NCBI GenBank assembly: GCA_023451395.1
Contig: JAEXZL010000052.1
Location: 1 to 13,820, forward strand
From: Bacillota bacterium
GTDB taxonomy: Bacteria; Bacillota; Clostridia; Clostridiales; Clostridiaceae
DNA: 13,820 bases
Reading direction: 5' to 3'
The position numbers and the translations under genes are program-made. Below the pieces are notes generated by a model, which saw nothing but the letters and a program-made list of their open reading frames with translations, did no database searches and had not been told where the DNA came from. Numbering within the stretch: the stretch's first letter is position 1; each line of letters begins with the position of its first letter. Shown one piece after another: positions 7,119 through 13,281 of this stretch.

Positions 7119-10100
7119 TTAAAAAAAGTTACTAGGTATTCTGATATAGAGACTACCTATAGTATATTCTGACCCTTCCAATCCCCCATGGCTTTCATTT
7201 GCATCTGGTTCCGCCATAAGTCCTCTCATTTCCAAATCACTCCTGGTATTTCTTATACTTTCGAAAGCACCTTCTAAATTTAAGGTGCCATAGCCCCACT
7301 CTCTATTAGGATATATTTCTCCCTTCTTTTTATCTGCTCCAGCTATGAGATAGCTCTTAATCATCTCATTATAAAAGCTTATATCCCTCTCTTCTACTAT
7401 CTTCCATTGAAGCATTAATGCTACTGCACCTGCAGTTACTGCTCCAGCAACACTACTACCACTTACTGTGGTGCTCCCTCCTCCTACAGCGGTGGTTATG
7501 GCATTAACACCACCAGCTACTAGATCAGGCTTTATAGCCCCTCTCCTTGTAAAGCCTCTTCCAGAGGCTGCAACCATCACATTAGTAGTCTGATTATAGA
7601 ACCCTACGCTTATAGCTCCAGCAGAGGTAGAAGGAGCAGTTAATGTAATATATTGACTGGGATTTAAAAATCTGGTACCCTCCTTCAAAAGAATTCGTGA
7701 AGGTATCCATGCATTATATCTCCCATTGATTATTACATCTCCATAAAGGGTGAATCTCCATATTCCAGGAACTAAACCAAGCATTATTATCCCTATACTT
7801 TCATCTCCTGTAGCGGGATCTGGAAGAATATATTGAACAATGACTCTTGTCCTCTCATAAAGGAATCTTATGTCCTCTGTTTCCCCTGCCCTTGCAGGAA
7901 TTCTTTCTATTACCTCTCCGGAAGGTGATGTAATTCCTAAGGATACCTTATCTGGTCTCTGGAGCCATATTTCAAAGGCTATATTAACTTCCCCATCTCC
8001 TATACGAAGCTCAATAACTTCAGTAGCACCAGTTTCTTTAATAATTCCCTCTGTATGGGTATCAGAAAAGCCCTCATTGCCACAGGGAGCAGTTACAGAT
8101 ACCCCTGCATAACTCACCATCTCATCTATATATTTTTCAATTATCAGACTGCCGTCATGAGGCCCAAAGTTAGTGGATAAAGGTACTAAAACGCTTATGG
8201 GAGTCCTTAGCTCTGTGGCTTGCCTAAATAAATACATTAAGGCCATTAATATATCTGTATCACTATAAATAGGTACTTCTCCAGTTTCTGTAAACGCTGG
8301 ATATTGTGCACTAAGATTAGACTGCTTAAGCTTAACCACTAAAAATCTTGCATCTGGAGCAGCTCCAGTAAGCTGGGAATCTTTACCCCTAGCTCCCATA
8401 ATACCGGCCATATGAGTTCCATGGCCATTGGTATCTCTTGAGGGTACGATGGTATAGGGATCTCCTCCTTCTGCTCCAAGGGCAATGGCTCTATTAATAT
8501 CCTCTTCAGTATATTCAGTTCCAAAGATTAATTCCTCTGAGGGATTCTCATTTTCAATGGTCTGATCCCATATTTTCAAGATCTTTGTTTTATTATTTTC
8601 ATAAGTAAATTCTGTATTCATATAATCTATTCCGGTATCTATTATTCCTAGAAGTACTCCTCTTCCAGTAAGAGTAAGATAAGGATTATCATGAAACTGT
8701 AGTATATTTGCTGCTTCCAGGGGATTTACTTGATTTAATACAAATATTCTGGGAGGCTCTACATAAACTATTGTTGTAGTTCTATTCAATAGATCCTGAA
8801 GCCTTCCATTGAGAACAGAAATGATTGCATATTTATTATCTATGATGAAAGCTGTACCCAAGCCTGTAGATGCTACATCATTAACCACATCACCCTGGTA
8901 CTGAATAATAAAATTTCTGTAATCAGTACTTATATAATTTTCTCCAGGGCTTCCAAGCTCCTGTCTTTGAAGTCCTCCTGCTGTTGCTGCAGCTCCAACT
9001 ATATTATTAAAGGAATCTAAGGCACATACAGTTCCATAGCCCCAGGTGGGATTAGGATAGTCCTCCTCAGCTCTTCTTCTTCTTGCTCCTGTTATAAGGT
9101 AGTACTTTAACCTATCTCCATACAAAAAGGCATCATTTCCCTGTACTATTCCCCACTCCATAAGAAGAGCACATATTCCTGAGACGTGAGGTGCTGCCAT
9201 AGATGTACCAGTTTTTGGGCCAAAGCTTCCCCCAGGAAGAGTGGATACTATACCTTCTCCAGGAGCAACAATATCTGGTTTTATAAAGCCCTCTCCATAA
9301 ATCCCTCTTCCAGAAAAGGAAGATATAGAATTAGTCATGGAATTATAGCTACCTACAGATATGACATTTTCTACTGTAGCAGGTATACCTAAAGTGTTAT
9401 ATACATCCGGCTGAAGAAATCTCGTCCCTGCCCTTATATTCTCTGATATAGGAAGCCATATATCATACCGGCCTCCTATCTCTCCAGTATTGATTAATCT
9501 TACATTCCATTGACCAGCAGCTACAGTATTTTCTCTAGAAAGTATTGTTATTATAACCTCTCCCTCTAGATTAAAGGGCTTAGGTCCAGTATCATATAAA
9601 AGGACTATATCATTACCAATGGGTATTTCTCTGTAGCCCTGCCTAACGGGTATCACTCCTGTTCTGTTTCCTAAAGGATTGGTAATCTCTAAGGTAAGAT
9701 CTGATAAAATGGGCTTATATAGCTGTAATATCACTCCTGCCTCTCCACTGCTTACCCTAATTTGTATATTCTCTTCCTCACCAAGCTCTCCTCCAGCATG
9801 ATGAGCTCTATCCCCTTCATTTCCTGCTGCTATTACAAAGGTTACCCTTTCCACACCGCTTATAGTGTTTATATACTGTTCTAGAATACTTGATCCATTA
9901 TGAGCTCCATCATTTGTGCTCCAGCTTAGGTTAATAACTAAGGGCTGATTTATTTCTCTACCTCTATCAATTAAAAATTTTATTCCTCTCATTATCTGAC
10001 TACTTAATGAAAAATTAACCCCCTCAACTCCAGTTATTTTAACCATTGCAATAGAGCTTCTGTAAGCAGCTCCATAATTTTCTCTATCAATATCCCCTCC

Positions 10101-10685
10101 GGCACAAGCTATGCCAGCTACATGTGTACCATGACCTGTAGAATCCCTAAAATCAACCACAGAATATGGATCAGTGGAAGCTAAAGCTTCATCTATCTGA
10201 GCCTTGGTATAGACTAATCCACCCGCAGCTAAATCATAGAGAAATTCTATTCTACTTTCCCCTTCTTCTGTTCTGAAGGCCCTTAAAGTATAATCAATAC
10301 CTGTATCAATAAAGCCTACAAGAACTCCTGCACCAGTGAGATTAGTGGACTGCCATAGACCAGTGACACAGGCTGCCCTCATGCTGGAAGCATCTGATGT
10401 GTATAAAACCTTAGAAAGCTCCAAATATTGTATTCCTGGTACCTGATTAATAGCCTGTAAGTTATCCACAGGCAAGGTGATAATTCCATAGCCGTAGCCC
10501 AGATTTTCAAAGGTACCACCTATGTTATCCACACCTTCTCTAACTTTGTCCACATTATCCCCAAAAATAACCTCCAACTGAAGGTTATTAGTGAAGAACT
10601 GTGAAGTGTTTGATAATTGAGTTATTTTACTTATTATATATGGGGATACATTTGAAAGAAGATTCAAAATACCATTACCCTCCAA
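7119..10685 (-). CDS. cspBA: Tandem (fused) Csp germination protease, CspBA-like
   Basis: This 1188-residue protein holds two Csp subtilisin-like serine protease units that process pro-SleC during spore germination. Unit 1 has a prodomain (about 1-100), then Asp127 (GFIDTGID), His185 (GHGTHVAG), the oxyanion Asn289 (AAGNEG) and Ser495 (GTSMAAPH). A strand-rich stretch at about 300-425 fits the jelly-roll insert of Csp proteases. A linker (about 565-590) leads to unit 2: prodomain-like 590-670, Asp683 (GIIDTGID), His755 (GHGTHMAG), Asn870 (PCGNEG) and Ser1078 (GSSVAGAV), again with an insert (about 885-1005). In C. difficile a similar CspB-CspA fusion has lost the catalytic residues of the second half; here they are kept, though the usual GTSxAAP is altered. 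I use the cspBA name by analogy. The start is TTG (10683-10685), fixed by an AGGAGG site 7 bases upstream. No separate cspC is in the window. Confidence 0.9.
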   Translation of the reverse strand: MEGNGILNLLSNVSPYIISKITQLSNTSQFFTNNLQLEVIFGDNVDKVREGVDNIGGTFENLGYGYGIITLPVDNLQAINQVPGIQYLELSKVLYTSDASSMRAACVTGLWQSTNLTGAGVLVGFIDTGIDYTLRAFRTEEGESRIEFLYDLAAGGLVYTKAQIDEALASTDPYSVVDFRDSTGHGTHVAGIACAGGDIDRENYGAAYRSSIAMVKITGVEGVNFSLSSQIMRGIKFLIDRGREINQPLVINLSWSTNDGAHNGSSILEQYINTISGVERVTFVIAAGNEGDRAHHAGGELGEEENIQIRVSSGEAGVILQLYKPILSDLTLEITNPLGNRTGVIPVRQGYREIPIGNDIVLLYDTGPKPFNLEGEVIITILSRENTVAAGQWNVRLINTGEIGGRYDIWLPISENIRAGTRFLQPDVYNTLGIPATVENVISVGSYNSMTNSISSFSGRGIYGEGFIKPDIVAPGEGIVSTLPGGSFGPKTGTSMAAPHVSGICALLMEWGIVQGNDAFLYGDRLKYYLITGARRRRAEEDYPNPTWGYGTVCALDSFNNIVGAAATAGGLQRQELGSPGENYISTDYRNFIIQYQGDVVNDVASTGLGTAFIIDNKYAIISVLNGRLQDLLNRTTTIVYVEPPRIFVLNQVNPLEAANILQFHDNPYLTLTGRGVLLGIIDTGIDYMNTEFTYENNKTKILKIWDQTIENENPSEELIFGTEYTEEDINRAIALGAEGGDPYTIVPSRDTNGHGTHMAGIMGARGKDSQLTGAAPDARFLVVKLKQSNLSAQYPAFTETGEVPIYSDTDILMALMYLFRQATELRTPISVLVPLSTNFGPHDGSLIIEKYIDEMVSYAGVSVTAPCGNEGFSDTHTEGIIKETGATEVIELRIGDGEVNIAFEIWLQRPDKVSLGITSPSGEVIERIPARAGETEDIRFLYERTRVIVQYILPDPATGDESIGIIMLGLVPGIWRFTLYGDVIINGRYNAWIPSRILLKEGTRFLNPSQYITLTAPSTSAGAISVGFYNQTTNVMVAASGRGFTRRGAIKPDLVAGGVNAITTAVGGGSTTVSGSSVAGAVTAGAVALMLQWKIVEERDISFYNEMIKSYLIAGADKKKGEIYPNREWGYGTLNLEGAFESIRNTRSDLEMRGLMAEPDANESHGGLEGSEYTIGSLYIRIPSNFF

Positions 10686-10692
10686 AGACTAA

Positions 10693-10698
10693 CCTCCT
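10693..10698 (-). promoter_or_regulatory. Ribosome binding site that fixes the csp TTG start
   Basis: AGGAGG on the minus strand lies 7 bases before TTG at 10683-10685. No ATG or GTG start is available close by, so this site decides the start. Confidence 0.85.
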
Positions 10699-10709
10699 GC
10701 TCCTTGCTT

Positions 10710-10725
10710 CACTATATTTATAGTG
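10710..10725 (-). promoter_or_regulatory. Inverted repeat upstream of csp, possible operator
   Basis: CACTATA and TATAGTG form a perfect 7-base inverted repeat with a 2-base centre, between the upstream terminator and the csp ribosome binding site. The 2-base spacing favours a protein-binding operator over an RNA hairpin. Function is inferred. I found no convincing sigma-E, sigma-K or sigma-G promoter in the same stretch, though GAATATT occurs just upstream. Confidence 0.35.
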
Positions 10726-10759
10726 ATATATAATATTCTATAAAGTACTTTTTTGCCCC

Positions 10760-10811
10760 AAAAAGCAGGCAATAAAAAGCAGGCTCCAGGAATTATATTC
10801 CTTAGCCTGCT
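10760..10811 (-). terminator. Rho-independent terminator after the XRE gene, with duplicated right arm
   Basis: On the minus strand AGCAGGCT (10804-10811) pairs with AGCCTGCT (10778-10785). A second 5-base-pair stem (10797-10801 with 10789-10793) sits above a small internal loop, and TTTTT follows at 10774-10778. The sequence GCCTGCTTTTT then recurs a few bases later (10760-10770), giving a possible second pairing partner. It separates the cyclophilin-DUF3783-XRE cluster from csp-sleC. Confidence 0.85.
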
Positions 10812-10836
10812 ATATTTATTATATTTATACTATTTT

Positions 10837-11532
10837 TTAGAGCTTTATCTCTAATTTAATAAGCCTTGCCAAAGGCTGAATTTCTTTAAGCCCTGCAGTT
10901 TCCGTTTTCACTGTTCCTCCATTGCTAAGAAGAAGTACCTTAGAGCTATCAAGCTTTTTAACCTGTCTTATTACTCGTTTATTATTGTACTCTAGAAGGT
11001 ATATAGATCCGCCCTCCAACTCTTTTACAGAATAGGCTAAAGCTAGATCCCCCTTTGATATTCTGTAGCCAATCATATCCTCTTCCTCTATCTCGAGGTA
11101 AAAAACCTTATCGGAAGCATAGCCTTCAATCTTGTTAGCTTCTATAGGCAGCTTTCTGGAGCCCTTAGCCTTTGTAAAGGTATAATCATATATGGGAACA
11201 TTCTTCAGCATTGATCCAAAGGCCTGATTCCATATTTCTTCGCTTTCACTTTTTTCTTTTGTCCCTTTAGCTCCTATGGAAGAAGGGGAACTCAACCTTA
11301 CAGGCTTTCTTTCCTCCATTAAATCCTCATCGGCAGCTACCATGCTAACATCATTTAGATTGATTGCCAGAAGCTTTGATATTCTGTTTATCATCCCTTC
11401 ATTGACAATCTTTCTTCCAAGCTCTATATCTGTTATGTAGCTTTCAGCAACACCCAGCTTCTTAGCCAGCTGCTTAGAGCTCATATTCTTACTTACTCTT
11501 GCTTCTTTAATTTTTTCTCCTACTCTACTCAA
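10837..11532 (-). CDS. XRE-family regulator with degenerate S24/LexA-like C-terminal domain
   Basis: This is a 231-residue DNA-binding protein from the chosen start. Residues about 3-60 are a helix-turn-helix of the Cro/C1 type (VGEKIKEARVSKNMSSKQLA, then KKLGVAESYITDIELGRK). A polar linker (about 70-110) leads to a C-terminal part (about 143-231) that follows the LexA/S24 pattern: YLEIEEEDMIGYRISKGDL, then GGSIYLLEYNNKRVIRQVKK. The position of the S24 nucleophilic Ser is Asp152, and that of the Lys base is Arg189, so self-cleavage is not expected; the domain may serve for dimerisation or ligand binding. I prefer the TTG at 11530-11532, which has an AAAGGAAG site 9 bases upstream and gives the common N-terminus MSRVGEKIKEAR. 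The in-frame ATG at 11553 adds 7 residues but lacks a ribosome binding site. It is the last gene of its cluster; its targets are unknown. Confidence 0.82.
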   Translation of the reverse strand: MSRVGEKIKEARVSKNMSSKQLAKKLGVAESYITDIELGRKIVNEGMINRISKLLAINLNDVSMVAADEDLMEERKPVRLSSPSSIGAKGTKEKSESEEIWNQAFGSMLKNVPIYDYTFTKAKGSRKLPIEANKIEGYASDKVFYLEIEEEDMIGYRISKGDLALAYSVKELEGGSIYLLEYNNKRVIRQVKKLDSSKVLLLSNGGTVKTETAGLKEIQPLARLIKLEIKL

Positions 11533-11541
11533 AATGGTAAA

Positions 11542-11549
11542 CTTCCTTT
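11542..11549 (-). promoter_or_regulatory. Ribosome binding site deciding the XRE regulator start
   Basis: AAAGGAAG on the minus strand lies 9 bases before the TTG at 11530-11532. It sits inside the longer reading frame that begins at the ATG at 11553, which itself has no purine-rich site upstream. Confidence 0.6.
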
Positions 11550-11578
11550 CCATTATGGTCCATTGAAGGTTATAGCAC

Positions 11579-11959
11579 CTACTGCTCCTTTGCCTTAGTC
11601 TCTGCTTCCTTCTGCTTAAACCATTCTCTTTCCTCCATAAGGTGCTCTATAAGGTAATCGAAGGTCCACTCAATAGAGGTAGGGGTTACCACAGCCATTA
11701 TTCCTTCCCTTCCTATAATTGCCCTTACAAATTTTATTCCTACATTTAAATCCTCATCGGAAAAGTTATTAAATAAAACTACCTTTTCACCATGTGGAGC
11801 CTTATCATGAAGCTCAAACTTTAAGCCTTCTATAATCTGGCCAATTTTCATGCTAGTCATACCGCTGCTTATCTCTTTTATTGTAAGGTTTGTAGCCTTA
11901 AGATTGCCAAGCTCCTCTTGGGATAAACCGTATACCAGCAGCATCTTATTATTATCCAA
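11579..11959 (-). CDS. DUF3783 domain-containing protein
   Basis: This is a small soluble protein of about 126 residues with no known function. The central and C-terminal part, with EKVVLFNNFSDEDLNVGIKF, then IMAVVTPTSIEWTFDYLIEH and a closing LMEEREWFKQ, matches the DUF3783 pattern as I remember it. The tail is charged and helical (KQKEAETKAKEQ). The longer frame starts with ATG at 11975-11977, but the only good ribosome binding site, GGAGGGAG at 11968-11975, overlaps that ATG and is correctly placed 8 bases before TTG at 11957-11959. I therefore start there, giving MDNNKMLLVYGL. It lies 88 bases behind the cyclophilin gene and 46 bases before the XRE gene's chosen start, all on one strand with no terminator between, so the three probably form an operon. 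Confidence 0.8.
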   Translation of the reverse strand: MDNNKMLLVYGLSQEELGNLKATNLTIKEISSGMTSMKIGQIIEGLKFELHDKAPHGEKVVLFNNFSDEDLNVGIKFVRAIIGREGIMAVVTPTSIEWTFDYLIEHLMEEREWFKQKEAETKAKEQ

Positions 11960-11967
11960 GTAAATCA

Positions 11968-11975
11968 CTCCCTCC
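11968..11975 (-). promoter_or_regulatory. Ribosome binding site deciding the DUF3783 start
   Basis: GGAGGGAG on the minus strand ends 8 bases before TTG at 11957-11959. It overlaps the upstream in-frame ATG (11975-11977), which therefore cannot use it. Confidence 0.6.
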
Positions 11976-12047
11976 ATCCTTAACTATAATATTTTAATCG
12001 TGATCCGTTCTATGATTTCCCGTTGCTAGCCTTACGCACTTAGCTGC

Positions 12048-12569
12048 TTATCTTCCAAGCTTATCTGGTTCTCCATACTCTTCGCCAAAGGTATCAACCT
12101 CTACCTTTTCCATTATCTCATCTTCATAAGGCTTATCGTTATAGCCCCTAGATACACTAACTATCCTATCAACTGCTTCCATACCTTCAACAACCTCACC
12201 AAAGGCTGCATACTGGCCATCTAGATGAGGAGCCTTTTCCACCATGATGAAGAATTGACTTCCAGCAGAGTTAGGATTCATAGCTCTTGCCATAGAGATA
12301 ACACCTCTATTATGAACTAAAGTATTCTCTACTCCATTATCTCTAAACTCGCCCTTTATTGAATATCCTGGTCCACCCATACCTGAGCCTTCAGGGCAGC
12401 CTCCCTGTACCATAAATCCAGGTATAACCCTGTGGAAGGTAAGTCCGTTATAGAAGCCCTTATTTATAAGGCTTATAAAGTTTTTCACAGTATTTTCTGC
12501 TACTTTAGGATAAAGCTCTATTTTAATTTTCTCTCCCTTGGCAGTGGTTATGGTTACTAATGGATTCAT
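12048..12569 (-). CDS. Cyclophilin-type peptidyl-prolyl cis-trans isomerase
   Basis: This 173-residue, single-domain cytoplasmic cyclophilin catalyses cis-trans isomerisation of proline peptide bonds in protein folding. The active-site segment FHRVIPGFMVQGG supplies Arg47, Phe52, Met53 and Gln55, equivalent to Arg55, Phe60, Met61 and Gln63 of human cyclophilin A. NPNSAGSQFFIM (98-109) and LDGQYAAFGEVVEGM (116-130) complete the fold. The Trp that confers strong cyclosporin binding in the human protein is His115 here, as often seen in bacteria, where that position varies. There is no signal peptide. The ATG at 12567-12569 lies 7 bases after a GGAGGAGG site; a TTG just before it is too close to that site. 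It appears to lead an operon with the DUF3783 and XRE genes. The usual bacterial name would be ppiB, which I leave as a family-level suggestion. Confidence 0.95.
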   Translation of the reverse strand: MNPLVTITTAKGEKIKIELYPKVAENTVKNFISLINKGFYNGLTFHRVIPGFMVQGGCPEGSGMGGPGYSIKGEFRDNGVENTLVHNRGVISMARAMNPNSAGSQFFIMVEKAPHLDGQYAAFGEVVEGMEAVDRIVSVSRGYNDKPYEDEIMEKVEVDTFGEEYGEPDKLGR

Positions 12570-12586
12570 CAAAAAACCTCCTCCTT

Positions 12587-12601
12587 AAAGGCTGAGCCTT
12601 T
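12587..12601 (-). promoter_or_regulatory. Leader inverted repeat next to the cyclophilin ribosome binding site
   Basis: On the minus strand AAAGGCT, C, AGCCTTT forms a near-perfect 15-base palindrome directly before the AAGGAGGAGG site. It could be an operator or a short leader hairpin that affects translation. It has no T run, so it is not a terminator. The role is inferred. Confidence 0.35.
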
Positions 12602-12656
12602 ATATCTTTTATTTTAATTTTTTCCTAATGCTTAGGATTCATACAAATAAAGTATT

Positions 12657-12673
12657 ATTATACAAAGATTATA
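12657..12673 (-). promoter_or_regulatory. Candidate -10 boxes of the cyclophilin promoter
   Basis: Two perfect TATAAT hexamers (12668-12673 and 12657-12662, minus strand) lie about 90-105 bases upstream of the start codon. Neither has a good -35 box at 16-18 bases, and the region is AT-rich, so the exact promoter is uncertain. Confidence 0.35.
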
Positions 12674-12706
12674 TCTGATTTTAATAGCTTTGAAAACCAT
12701 AAGCAA

Positions 12707-12743
12707 AGAAAAAAGGCCCGGTACTTTAATTGTCCCAGCCTTT
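12707..12743 (-). terminator. Probable rho-independent terminator of the STAS-like gene
   Basis: On the minus strand AAAGGC (12738-12743) pairs with GCCTTT (12712-12717). A G-U pair, one mismatch and two G-C pairs extend the stem, and a T-rich tract follows. It lies about 100 bases beyond the stop codon of the upstream gene. The stem is imperfect. Confidence 0.6.
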
Positions 12744-12844
12744 AAAGGTATCTTTTCCTTTTGTAACCTCATATAGTAATCAGTCCTTTTGGTATAAAAC
12801 TTATATCTCATAAACTTCAGATGCTTGTCCCAATTATGCCACCA

Positions 12845-13120
12845 TTAGTGTGCAAAAGAGGTTCCCAAAACAACACGATTAAAATCATTAGTATTTGATA
12901 AATTTTTAACATTTATATGCGAAAAAATATAATCTCTTCCTTCTTTATTTATTAAATCTCCAAATAAACTGCAGAAGAAGGTGGATGGAACTTTTTCTAT
13001 TTCACTAAAATCTAAGGTTATATTTTCATTTAAATTATCTTTAAGCCATTCTCTAAGTAATATTGCATCTTCTATTGCAAAACTTTCACCTAAAAAATCT
13101 TTAACCATAACTTTTAACAT
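12845..13120 (-). CDS. Small STAS-like (DUF4325) protein
   Basis: This 91-residue protein follows the DUF4325 pattern, a small relative of STAS/anti-sigma-factor-antagonist domains: FLGESFAIEDAILLREWL, then NITLDFSEIEKVPSTFFCSL and a C-terminal INVKNLSN strand. Relatives are often found beside histidine-kinase-like ATPases and are thought to act in regulatory protein contacts; no such partner lies in this window, so the partner is unknown. No phosphorylatable Ser can be assigned with confidence, although the Ser-Thr pair in KVPSTFF lies where STAS proteins carry theirs. I start at ATG 13118-13120, where GGGAG is 8 bases upstream. An in-frame GTG at 13127-13129 would add three residues, but it overlaps the binding site. 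It has its own strong promoter and appears to be a single-gene transcript. Confidence 0.75.
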   Translation of the reverse strand: MLKVMVKDFLGESFAIEDAILLREWLKDNLNENITLDFSEIEKVPSTFFCSLFGDLINKEGRDYIFSHINVKNLSNTNDFNRVVLGTSFAH

Positions 13121-13180
13121 TTTTACCACTCCCTATTATAGTTTTTATGTGTTTTTTCTTTTAAGCTATCTTACATTTAT

Positions 13181-13209
13181 AATATAACATCTCCAATAAA
13201 GTTTGTCAA
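13181..13209 (-). promoter_or_regulatory. Strong sigma-A promoter of the STAS-like gene
   Basis: On the minus strand a perfect TTGACA (13204-13209) and TATATT (13181-13186) are exactly 17 bases apart, with TG one base before the -10 box (an extended -10). The start codon lies about 60 bases downstream. Confidence 0.85.
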
Positions 13210-13248
13210 CACTTTAACAATCTTTTTTCATATTTTTCTATATTTTTT

Positions 13249-13281
13249 AAAAAAATTGGCAGACCCTTATAGATCTGCCAA
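13249..13281 (-). terminator. Rho-independent terminator overlapping the end of murI
   Basis: TTGGCAGA (13274-13281 on the minus strand) pairs perfectly with TCTGCCAA (13256-13263), and TTTTTTT follows (13249-13255). The upstream arm lies inside the last codons of murI, and the stop codon is in the 10-base loop. Confidence 0.9.

Noticed and set aside
7870..8112. Open frame of 80 codons on the plus strand
   Set aside because: It lies antisense to the second Csp unit, has no convincing ribosome binding site and no recognisable domain.
8339..8524. Second minus-strand frame within csp
   Set aside because: It overlaps the csp frame, which carries the conserved catalytic His region; the alternative translation shows no family pattern.
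9060..9085. Run of four Arg residues (535-538) considered as a protease cleavage site between Csp units
   Set aside because: The second unit has ADKKKG at the equivalent place before the same YPN..WGYGT motif, so this is a conserved surface turn of the domain and not the linker.
10686..10836. Riboswitch or T-box leader upstream of csp
   Set aside because: The hairpin here is explained as the terminator of the upstream gene, and no T-box or known aptamer motif is visible.
12981..13187. Plus-strand frame of 68 codons
   Set aside because: It is antisense to the STAS-like gene and its promoter, and its hydrophobic end reflects T-rich intergenic DNA.
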